NCBI RefSeq assembly: GCF_901933205.1
Contig: NC_044574.1
Location: forward strand, 42,255,609 to 42,319,608
Direction: 5' to 3'
DNA length: 64,000 bases
Source of the DNA: Camarhynchus parvulus
Lineage: Eukaryota; Chordata; Aves; Passeriformes; Thraupidae
Every line of letters begins with the position of its first letter. The first letter of the stretch is position 1. Positions 38,401 to 50,400 of the stretch are shown here, piece after piece. The position numbers and the translations under genes are program-made. The notes under the pieces are model-generated. The model made no database searches, was not told the origin of the DNA, and saw only the letters and a program-made list of their open reading frames with translations.

Positions 38401-41400
38401 GTTTGGATGTACAGTCAAACACATAAACCCCCCCCAAACTGGAATACTTCAGTATAAGAATAGCTAATTCATTTTTAATATGCAATGCAGGATTTGAAAT
38501 TCTGCTAATCAACTATATGTGTCAAAAGACTATTTTTTATGGAATTCCTAATATGACAGGAATTTGTCCTTCTTGATGCTGAGATAAGTTTATGGCTGGT
38601 CATTAACTGTGATGGAAGATTGCAACTTAGAAATTGATAGAGCATGATTAAAGGTATCAGCTTCATTTTTCCTTTCCACATGATGGCACCAAAGTGCCAT
38701 CAAAGGTATTTGAATGTGCAGACACCTCTCCTTCTTGGCTGGTGTGCCTGTGTAGTTTTAGACTGGCAGAAAAGAAGTTGAACTACTTCATTTCTTTATG
38801 TGAATCAAAGTAGTGCAGTGACACACTGCAATATTGGTTAAAATTCAGTAAATTCAGAATTCTTGTCGCCTTGAACATACCTTCATCACTGTAAATTTAG
38901 GGTAAATTTCTTCGATTATGGGCGTTGATGTTCCTTTCTTCAGGTAATTTGGAGTAAATTTGTCATCCAAAAAATCAATTTTTCTAAAGAATTCCGTCAG
39001 AAATTTGTAAACTATTTCTAATTTGATTTTACTTGAGCATTTTTTGGTTTCTGTCTGAATTGTTTTACAGATTAAGATCTCTGCATTACTGGAAGTTGAA
39101 ATCTGATGAAAATGGTTTCTAAGTCTTACTAATAATGTGTTTTGTGAATAACAGCTTCACCATTTAGGCATATATTCAGATCAAGGTGATGTTTTCTTTA
39201 AATCCCCACTGTGGAATTTTTCAATTATTCCCTCATGTATCCCACACTACTGAAGAACACTACACAATGAAAGCAGTATTTGTTACCCTGAGTGTTAACT
39301 GGCATATTTCATGAGAAGTCTGCTAGATGACAGAAGAGCCCTTTCTTTGACTGCAATGGCTCTTGCTTTTGGTTTCTGCATTAGAGCCATGTAAGGCAGA
39401 TGGAAAGTTTTCCCCTTGTCTTGCTCCTACATTCTCTAACATTCAAGCTTCAGTTGCAACTCCAGTTGCATGTAAATACAAGTGAATACTGGTCTTATTC
39501 ATATATAGTTCTCAGAAGGAGGCATACAGAAAATACCTTAAACTATATAAAATTTCGTAACAGCTTTCATAGATGGGTGGTTTTTCTACAACTACATTTT
39601 GTACAGAAAAAACAATACTCAAAAACAATGAAGTTCTTGTTAATGTGTCCTCTCAATCTTTTTTCTCCCTTTAGAGAAAGATCAGAAGACTGCCAGCACC
39701 AGTGACTTGAAACTGGAGGACAATGGTACAAAATCCCTTTCTGTTGACAATTCAGATGGAATGATGAAAATAACAGAAGAGCAAAAAATAGCTGATGCAA
39801 TGCAGGAGATGTCAGTGAATGATCAATCTGAGCATGGGGAGGCAAAAAACATGTCCAAGAACTCTGTCAAGGTATTGCTCATACACAGTTTGCCATTTGT
39901 TTGGAACAATGTCCTAGAAGCACAATGGAGAGTTTTGTAATGTTGCTGTTGGTATCTTAAGTGTGTAGGACACTGTGTGTAAAGCTGACAATTTATATCT
40001 GGTTTCTAGAGCCCAGGCTCTTGTAAATTCTGTATAGCTGTATGAAAGATGTAAGGAATACCTTTTCCACAAATTACTGAAGTCAGATAAAGGTATTGAA
40101 ATGTGTTTTCCAGCCTTAAGAAAGTACCCTTTTCAAAGTGAAAATGTCAGATTTCTGTTGTGAGGATAGCTGAATAGCAGTGAGCAATGTGTGTTGGCAG
40201 AGAATGGAATCCATGTGTGACCTGAATAATGGATAGGATGCAAAGCACTCTATGCTTTATCCTAAAAAGAAAATACGTAGCTACATGTAATTATTGAAGC
40301 TAAGTATTCAGAAGACTTAAAAGAGTGTTTAGAGAATGAACCATCTGTGTTCTTTTAACTTTTTATTATTTCTAAACTATTGACTGTATTTCTACATAAT
40401 ACAAATGAACATTCCTAGCTGCCGTTCCAAAGTGATACAGGCATTCTGAATGATTGGTTGGTTGGTTGGTTGGTTGGTTGGTTGGTTGGTTGGTTGGTTG
40501 GTTTGGGGGCTTTCTTTGTTTTGTTTTTTGGGGTTTTTTCTCTCCTTACTCCCTTACTCTGTACTATACCCTCTCTTTATTAGGGTGTCTTTCTTGCCTG
40601 TTTTTATAACATCATGATAGCATGGAATATCTTGACTTGGAAGAGACTCATAAGGGCTGAGTCCAATTCTCAGTGCCCTAGTTATCTTTTAAAAACCTGT
40701 TTCATCCTGATCTGTTGCTTAAGAGACTCTATAACTTTACTTTTCCTCTGTATTTCTTAGAAACTAAGTGAAACAAAGGAGAGAGTTCTACAAAACCCAA
40801 AGGCTTTATCTGACAGGTAAGAGGAGAATACCAAACATTGTTCTGAGCCATTTAAGATGCCTGTAAGTGCCCTGACAATGCTGCTCCTCTCTCATTTTCT
40901 ATCAGCATTATCTTTGCTGCTGACAACCTCTGACCATCTGTGGAAAACAGTTGAGTGAATATGGCATGTTGTTATAACCCTTGCTCAGGTTTATGTCAGA
41001 TCAGACTCCCAGATCTTTTGCCAGTGTCTGTGATGAGTGTGTTACTGGAGTCTTTACAGCTCTAAGCTGTTTCTTAGATGAAAGTGTAAGTAATTTGTAA
41101 ATTTACAAGAGGTAAATTCTTTCTCCTTTTCCTTTCCCCAGTCTCCAGTCCCCAGTCAAGTGCATATAAAAAAAAAACACACTAACTTTTGGTATGCACT
41201 GAAATAAGAGGAACACTACTCATAGCCAGATCATACTACTGTATGAGCTACAGTAAAAGGAAAGGTCACTAATGTGTTTGTGTCCTGGTATTTTCCTAGG
41301 TCTACAACTTTTGTGCATTTAAAGAGAAAGGGGAAAGCTGTTCCATCAACTTCACCTGTTTCATCTCAGTATCTGGGATCATTGAAGATGTTGGAGGATA

Positions 41401-44400
41401 AATGCATGCAGAAGAATAGTCCAGAATTCAACAAAGTAGATAATTTAAGGGCAGCTGTTTATCAGGTAGATTTTAAAAATGAACAAACCGACAAACAAAA
41501 TTGTGCATATAAGGGTCCTGATACAGGGCTCAAGACCTCATATTTCTTGAAATCAATATTTTTTACTATATTCCTTTGCTTGGCTTACAGGTATAGTAAT
41601 CCTTTCATTCTATTGGCTATGCCTTTTCCTCATATTATGAACAAAAAGCTCAATGACAGGGACATAATGTTTTTAGGTGGTTTATACTTTATTGTTTCAG
41701 ACTATTTTCAGGTACATATTTTCCATTATTTCTACTTCATCCTTCACATATGTGTCTACTTAGAGTTCTTTGGTTTTTTTCCCAGATATGTTCTATTCAA
41801 ATGGCATTGAGGAAAAGTGATAACAAATCCTGTACTCTTTCCAGAAGAATAATATATGTAAATTCCTTATAGAATTTCACAACAATTATTTCCTGGGTTT
41901 AAACAAAATTTTGCTATTCTGTTTGAGAGCAGCTCTCAATAACAGGCACCATTTATATTGGTATGTGTTTTTAATACTTGTTACAGTCCTAAAACAAATT
42001 TTAGACCCTCAAATCCATATTTATATTGTCTCCACAGTTTTTGAGAGTAGAATAGTCTTCATTTAGGACACTATTATCTTTGAGCTGCGTACCAAATACA
42101 GTTAATTCTTGTGAAAATTTCAGCCTGATTCTGCAGATGGCTCATAACCTTTTATGGCTGCCTGATGTCTCACTTTTCCCAGCAAGATTTTATTCTCTTT
42201 TATTGTATGTATTTTCAAGAGAGACAACAACTGTAACTAATATTCCTATATACCAAATAATAAAAACGTTTATTACATTCTTCTATTTTATTTTTATTAA
42301 TGCTGACATTTTTGTTGGTGTTTCTAGGAAGATGCTTTTTTAAAGACCTTTGAGCTTTTTTAGATTTTGTAGCTGTTATTTTAGAACCTTACCTTTTTTT
42401 GATCACAATGTTCATGTGATGACATCTTAGTTTTCCATATGGGATGCTTATTTAACTAGCATGTGGAAAAACTGAGAGTAATTTTGGTGGTCATTATATT
42501 GGTGCTGTTCTTTACTTATACCTTAAAAGGACTTTAAAAATATTTTAATGATTCTGACAGAACTGGTTGGAAAGGAAAAAGCTTCTTCTGCTGGAATTAA
42601 AGAGAAGTGAAAGAGAAAAAGCTGAAATTCTAAGGAACAATACTGAAAAGGTTTGTTCACGTTGTTGTTTAAAAAGAAGTTGACGAACTATGATTCTTTG
42701 AAGTGTTCTTCCTGCCTGAGTGCATCCCTCTGCTGTTGTGAGGTATCTAGTTTTCTCCAAATAGCATGAGGTGATGTGAAACAATAAATGGCAAGTCCTG
42801 CTTGTTAGGGTTGTGGTAAGCAGTGTCTGTCCAGTGCTTCCCTTCACATTTACATAAGGCGTGTTAGAAATGTGCTTCCCAGATTAATTTTCGAGTTAGT
42901 TTACAAAGACCTTGGGATGCTCAACTCTTAAGGGGCCAAGTTTAGTTTTGTGCATGAGAACATGCATTCACTCCCTGTCTCAAGAGATGCTTATATAGAA
43001 AGGGCTCTGGCTTGAATAGTATCCTGCACATTCTTTGATTTGGCTTTTAACTATTTAATATGTTTCATTTCTAAGCACTTAACATGCATTTCATATTCTT
43101 CTACACATATTTTGTGGGAGCAGTTAGTCTCAGTCAAGTAAATTAAAAATGGGCACAGAAAATAAGCCTATATATGCTTAAAATTTAATTGTAATACTTG
43201 CAATGTTGTCAGCAAATCAATGTCTGTTTCTTTATTGCTCCATTTAGCAATAAGTTTACAGCTTACTATTTCACTTAGAATTTCATACTGAAATTGATTT
43301 AAATGTAGACTTTTATTTCCAATCTAGAAAGAAGCACTTAAAAGAGAAGAATCAATTGCATGTTATGAAGCCTGGAAAAAAAAGAAAGAGAAAGAAGCAA
43401 GGAAGTTAAGTGAAAGAAAAAAGCGTGAGGAACTTGAGGAAAAGGAACCAACAGAACAGAATAAGGAAAAAACAGAAGCAGCACAAGCGGTGATGTGAAA
43501 TATATACCTAAGTGTGTATTTGAATGTGGTTCAGGAGATGGTAAAAATAATTTTGATTAATCCAGAATGAGATGGAAATGAACTAGAATCTTAAAATCTA
43601 GACATGCTTAGTTTTTGAAGGAAGCTTGTATTAGGTTTTGTTCTGTAAGAAATGTGTAAGGTTTACGCTTGCCGACAGACAGGTTTCTATATTTGGAGTC
43701 TATTAACTGAGCATAAAATAAACTTCATACAAATACATTACCAATTAACTATTACCTACTGGAAAAATAAGATTCTTTTTAGATATAGTGATACCCACTT
43801 CTGAGCAATTCTGCAAGTGAATATTCTAAAATTAGAATGTGTAGAAATTACAAAAATTAATAATGCAGATTAGACTTGTGGAGTATTGACAGAAAGGTGA
43901 GAGGTAAGATTTTTTATGCATCTGTGGTTGTCTCTAGGCATTCAAAAAATGGAAAGAAAGAAAAGTGGAATATTTAAGAGAACAAAACAGGAAGGAAAAA
44001 CAGTCTGAAAGAATGAGGAAGAAGATAGAAGAGGACCTAGTTGCAGAGAAGAGGAGAGTCAGTGTATCAGCAGTTGAAAAATGGTACTTCTCCACTGTGT
44101 TTGCTATATCATAGCTTCCAAAATCCTTGCTTATAAATGTAATAGGTCTTCTGTGAATGTTTGATGTGCTTGTTATTGGAAGACAATGGATTGCTTGGGA
44201 TCAGACTCTTCATTCCCAATGGAGACAAAGTCTAACAGTGCAAACCAGCTTTGCAGCTCCCTTCGGTTTATTAATTTAGTTGCTTTCCTCCCCAAGAGGA
44301 TATTAACAAAGCCCAGGCAGAGATGCTGCAAATGATAAAATTCATTGTGTAGTAGCATTGTGTTACATGGTTATTTTCATGCTTCATTACTAAGCCATAG

Positions 44401-47400
44401 GAAGGAAGGTAAATCTTTAAAGTTTCATGGAATACAGTATAGGAATGCAGATGTAGGAAGAAGAAAATGAGATGTATCTGCTGGAGATATTCTTTATTAG
44501 TTTTACAAGCCAAGAGTTTTCACAAAAGATGCACAACTTACAGTTACCTACAGAAGTTCAGAATGTTTTGTTTTTTATGATACTAAATAAGGGAGAACAA
44601 AGTACAGAAAAGGTGATGCCATAATAGGTAGAGTAGTAGATTCATTTATATCTTGGTGATGTATAAAAATGGACATGGAAAATTTTAAATACATATTCTC
44701 AATCTTTTATTTAAAGTGTATAATACATATTTTGACTCAATGTACCTAATTGGTCACAGATGCAGCTTTTGGTCTGCTTGCTCTTCCCTCTCACTACGCA
44801 GGAATGAAAAGAAGAAAGAATATATAAAAAAGAAAAAAGTAGAGAAGTTCCTGGAGAAAAAAAAGCGAGAAATGCAGCAGGCAAAGAGGGAAGAAAAAAG
44901 TGAAAAGGCTATGGAGGAATATGAAAGATGGCTGGTATGTTTGGTTGGGTTTGGGGTTTTTTTTGCCTTTTGTCAAAGCCAAAACATTTGATGTAGCGTG
45001 AGCACTTGAATATTGTAATACTCGTGCGGTGTTGTGCTGTTACGAGAGAAGCCAGACGATGGCAACGTTACATTGCTTGTCCCTCTTGAATGTGTGAGCA
45101 AAATGCTGCTAAAGTACAGTGCACTTGATATCTGGCATACATGGAAAATATATTCTCCCTACCTACATGTCATAGAGTTTTCAATTTCCATCCGGCTTAA
45201 TTTTTTGCCATTCCATATCAGAAGCAACTATCCCTGAAGGGCCAGTTAGACAGAGCACAAAACCTGCAATGTCAAACAGCATTGCCAGCTGCAACAGTCA
45301 GTGCATGTGCTTTCAAGGAAGCATTGAAAATGGAGACTTGGAGACCTCACAATTGATAAAAGCAGTTGTAATGGGGTTCAAGATGATTTCCATTTGTGAG
45401 TGGGGGTGCAACTCTGATGCTCGCAATTATATTTTTCTCACAGCAATGTCCCTATTGTAAAGCAGTAAATTAATCCAGTGCTGCAGTCCCAGCAATAAGG
45501 CAGGTTATTTTTCCTTGCTGCAGAATGACAAACTAGAAGAGAGATCACCAATATTCTTAGCATGTTGATTTCTTAAAGGTATGTGACTTGCCAGTTAAAA
45601 AAGCACCTGTTTTAATTCCCCACCCTGTGACACAGTCTTCCTTCATACTGACTGTCAAGGTTATTTTAGTTAGAAAATGTTTCTTCTGTTCTTCCATGTG
45701 ATTTCTGGCATGCCTTGTACATATGGTCTCTGTTGCCGTTTTTAAGAATGAGATCTTGCAACCCAGCTGGATTATGGTCCTTACAGGAATTCTTCTTTAG
45801 TGTCAATAGCTTAATTATTTTTTCTGGTTTTTTTAGGAGGGAGAGGCAGATAGATGAAAACTGAATCAGGCAGCCATACAGGTGTGGGACAGGTTTAGAG
45901 AGGACAATCATTCTTTACTTGGCTAACTCAGAAATACACAGTTGCACAAAACAGCAAGAGCCTGCGTGTTTTTCCCCTCTCTCTGTTTCCAAACTTTTTT
46001 AATCTTAGGTTTATATCTTTTAAGATGTTTGACCTGGTGCCCTGTTGAAATACCGCTCATTTCTGTAATCACTGATAAGGTTTTTTTCTGGTCCCCATTG
46101 TCAAGAGATTTTCAGCTCAGTTTAGCAAATGATTAATGTCTGATCTTAGGTGATTTCTTGCTGGGTCAATATTCCTGATTGCCAAGGTAGGGAATACTAT
46201 GCTTTGAGCATTAACTAATGCACTGCCCTGCTATGTTTTGGTCACTGAGACTATCCTAATCAACTTAGTTGTACCAAAGCAAGAATGTTATTTCTCATTA
46301 TACTTTTCACTTCCTTCCTGTCCTGGACTCTGTATGAAGGTAAAAAAATTATCCCTTTTTTTTTGGATGTGAAAGATGCTGCCTAGCACAGGCTTTCCCA
46401 TTCAAATTGTGTGAACTCCTGAGGTGATCACTTCAGTGGGATTATTAATGAAAATGTTAGTAGTTGGAGGAATGACCAGATCTAACTAGATATACATGTG
46501 AAATAACCAAGTATAGGATGGGATAAGTACTGAACTGGTTGGCAGAGCTGCCTCTAAAATGATCCCATTTTCAGTGTCTATGTGCAAATGTTGACTGATG
46601 TGTCTCATGCCCAGTCTTATATTTTTTACTTTCAGAATTTGTGCTGTCTTTTTGCAACTTACACATCTTTATTTGAGAAAGCATATTGGGAAATGTCTCT
46701 GTCATCATTTTAGGCCAGAATATTGCCTCACTTTGTACAGTTGCAGAAAAAAATACAGACCATTAGCAAACTGCCCAAGAGAAACACTGTAAAGTTGTCA
46801 TTGCATTACCAAGGGAGCTCAGGTGACATCTGCCTGCAGGTGGATATGCATCAGATCTGAGGGCAGAATTTGAAAGCCTTTTAAAAGTATTCTTTCAACT
46901 AAAATTATTTTTAAATGGAAATAAAATAGTAGTAATATAGTGGGAAGTATTCAAATATGTTTTCATTAGCATTCAGCAGAAAGAAATGTGTACATTCATC
47001 TTCAGCTTTCCTGAAGCAGGTGTTGACCATAATGTGTGGATAAAACAGACATAAAAATCTCATTGTAATTCTTCTAAAATAGAAGAAACATTCTGCTTTT
47101 ATGTTAATGGCAATTCTGTTACTTCTGCTTTTAGAGGTCATTGTGTGAATGTTTGATAGCATAAGAGCACAGAGAAGATTACTTTTTAAGCCTGGAAATA
47201 AATGCCCTGGAAATAAAGGCTATTAACACTTGTAAAATACTGGCATAAATAGGATTATCTTGAGATGAGATGCTTTAGAAGCTGGAAATTCAAGCTTCTG
47301 ATTATTTTGTTTCTTCCTATCATTTGCTTCTTGCTACTCACCAAGAACTGTTCAAGCCAATCTATCTTGATAAATGATCATTTTTTACTTACTGCATAAT

Positions 47401-50400
47401 GCCAGTGTCTGACACTTGGCATTGTTATGCACCTGTTCTGAGGAATGGAATGTGGACAAGAATCACGTAGAAAGTTGATAATGACCCATCACTTTAGTTT
47501 CCATTATTTCTGAGATACTAATCTTGATATTTGTTTACTGTGGATAGAAGTATCATCTCTAGATAAGTTAATGTTGTCCATTTTCTGTAAAAGCATCAAC
47601 CTGCCATGAGTTTCTGAGAAGTAAGGCTGCTCTCAAATAGTTATCAAAGACCAGCACAGTAATGTTGAAAGTCTTAGAAGAAGTTTGACATTTTACCTTG
47701 TATTTGAGCATTTGCAATAGCTATTTTTGGCATTCTAAACCTGTTTAAAAACATCAAGAAAGGATATACTGGATAAGTCCCATGGATTTCTTGCTTTTCA
47801 GGGTTAGAAATAGCTGAAGTGGATTGTTAATTTCATGTATTCATTAATGTTATATGATCTCTCAAAATTCTTTCTAAATTGCAATTTTCATGGCCTGTCA
47901 TTGCAGTAGGTTGGAAATAAGACTGCTATTGTTACTCCTCTCAAATGTTGTCAGTCTTCTGTAATATCTAAAAATCAATTTCTATGTGGCAGTCATACTG
48001 CTAAAGAATGTGCTCTTCCCAGAATTTCATAAGTGAAAAATATATTCATCTTACTAGGCTATTGAGTAGGAAACTTCCACAGAAATCAAGCCATACAGTT
48101 GACTTGATCTAGTGCAAGACAAGCTGCAGTTAGCGATTTAACCTTTCACTGTTTCTGTCAATTAGTGCAAATAACATCTTGTTTATTGTTCTACATTTAT
48201 ATCAGTTATGTCTTGTAAGAATTTGCACTGTAGTTACAAGAACATAAAAACTTTGTGTGTGTTGAAAACAGGGAGGAGGCCAGTAGATCTTCACTTTGAA
48301 TTTAATCTTTTAAAAACACTTAAATTAACTTAAGACTCTTTCCTTGCCACTCGGATTCATTAATGCAAACTGGATCTCAGACCCAAACATTCAAAACTGA
48401 AGCACAGAAAAAAAACCAAAGCAACTTTTGTTCCTTTCCTGGGTGGGTTTATGCTTTATTTTTGGTTGTGGTTTTTCGTACATGAGTATGTTGTGTAACA
48501 TCTAGTCAGTAGAGTGCTCAATAAACATAAAATATGCACATTTCTTTGTAGCATGCAATTTCTCTAATGCTTGCAATACTGCTGCAATAAGTTACTTTGA
48601 ATGAGTTTTCATTTACCTGTCCTGATGGTATACATATCTTTGTACAATATAATTCTATCTACAAGCATCTATCATATATGTATTCCTTTAGAGCATGTTC
48701 TTCCCAAGCTCATCTGTACTGCTTCACATATCTTCTTTTGAAAAATATCACTTATTTTCAAAATAAAAAAATAGTGAAAAAAAAGTGAAAAATATCACTT
48801 AGTCTTCATTATGACTACTTTTCTCTTAGGGTACTAAACAGTTCCCTTGAACAATTTTAGAATATCTTGAATTTGTTCTAAAGACTCAAAGCCACTACTG
48901 TGTTCATCTGACAGAATCTCTTTGGAGGGAGAAAGAAGGCAAAAGTGAGGGATGAGAAGAGTCATAATGTCACAATGCTGCAAGCCTAGTTTGTCTCAAT
49001 TACTCCATGTGATCAGGATACAATTTTTACAGAGAGATAATATTTTTTATTAGACTGCGATGAGCTTTTGTATTGCTTATTTTAGGAAAGGGCATTCTTT
49101 TTCTGTGCAAACCTTGCCCTACTTTTAATCAGCCTTATTAGTAATCACATGAAATTATTGCGTGTTTGTTTAGCCAGACCAGATGTTCCTAACTGAATTG
49201 GATCTTCAGGTTTATGTTGACAAAGAGCTGAAGGGCACAGATTAAAATCATATTGATAGGGTTGATATTTCAGTGTGTTGCCTTGCTTTTTCCAATTTTT
49301 GGACACGTATGTGTGTAAAACAGGTGAAAACTTCACTCAAGCTCCCTTTTTTATAGTAATGCTTCCACACCCATTTTTCAGTTTACTCCTTCAGCCACAG
49401 TTACTTCACTATTTCCCTGCTCACATATGAGTAACAGACAAACACTGCCAGCATTTTGGGAATTTGTAGATATATGGCATCCATCAGAGGAAGAGGATCA
49501 TGGGTTATATGAGAGTACCAGTTATCTTACAGCTGTCCTCAAAGAGCAGTACTTCCACTGCAGTGCAGTGCATACATGTGAAAATACAAAACTTCTATGG
49601 ATGCTTCAAAATGCTAGCTGATGGGCTGCAAATGATGACAGAACCAGGGTTGGATGTGGCACAGCTGATGGTGTTTTTAAGTGGGCATATCCACATCCAT
49701 CTTTACTACCAGGGATATGTTTGCCAGTTGTTGGTCTTGGGAATAAATGTACTGTTCATGTGTAAGAAAGGCAGCTGCTCAAGGACCTCTTACCCACCCA
49801 TCACAGGGGGCACTGTAAATTGTGCTCTGGTCTATATGGCCAACCTTGGTTCCACCAAGAAAAAAATTACTTTTAAGTGAGTAAGAAGTGTGCACCCATA
49901 TGCACCACAAACCTGCCAGGAAAACTTGCACACATAGAAAGCTCGCCAACGCACTAGACTGCTAACACAGATGCACATTTAGATTCTGGTTCTCTTGAGG
50001 GTGAAATGGCAGTCATCTTTGCAAAGAAGAATGCTTATGTAGAATAGAAGTGATTAGAAATTCAAAAATTATTATAAATAATTGCAACTTAATTTTTGAA
50101 TGACAGGTCTCTTGAAAGTCATTAGTTAATGAGACACAAAAGAGCGTAGCAAGTATCTTGCAATCCCCATCATCCTAATTGCCCCATTGCTGTTTGAAAC
50201 AACAGAAAATAGAATTAGAACCTTGCAGTGCTTATAACATAAATTAGATAGATCTTTTTTTAAAATGAAATTGTTTAATTACCAGTTTGTTCTAATAGTG
50301 GCAAGTGTGATTTAATAAGTGCAGAAAGTTACAATAATGCATCAGTGTTCTCATTATATGAGAACATATTTTGCATTGTGATTTAGGTATCCTCCTAAAG

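Larger units (their letters stand above)
39872..40760 (+). other. MAP9 intron 4
   Basis: 0.89 kb, holding a (TTGG)12 array and directly after it a short CR1-like piece. No further coding sequence seen. Confidence 0.6.

Noticed and set aside
41466..41810. Continuation of exon 6 as a 178-codon frame into intron 6
   Set aside because: The extension turns strongly hydrophobic and AT-driven right after the conserved VYQ|, where mammalian MAP9 continues (E/N)WLE, supplied here by exon 7. The opening is chance.
43490..43498. Early end of MAP9 after exon 8 (GTG ATG TGA)
   Set aside because: Exons 9-11 are strongly conserved and in phase, so the GT at 43490 is a donor and this stop is intronic.
44794..44982. 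Minus-strand Phe/Leu-rich 62-codon frame
   Set aside because: It is the reverse of the Lys/Glu-rich exon 10, where AAA/GAA codons give TTT/TTC on the other strand.
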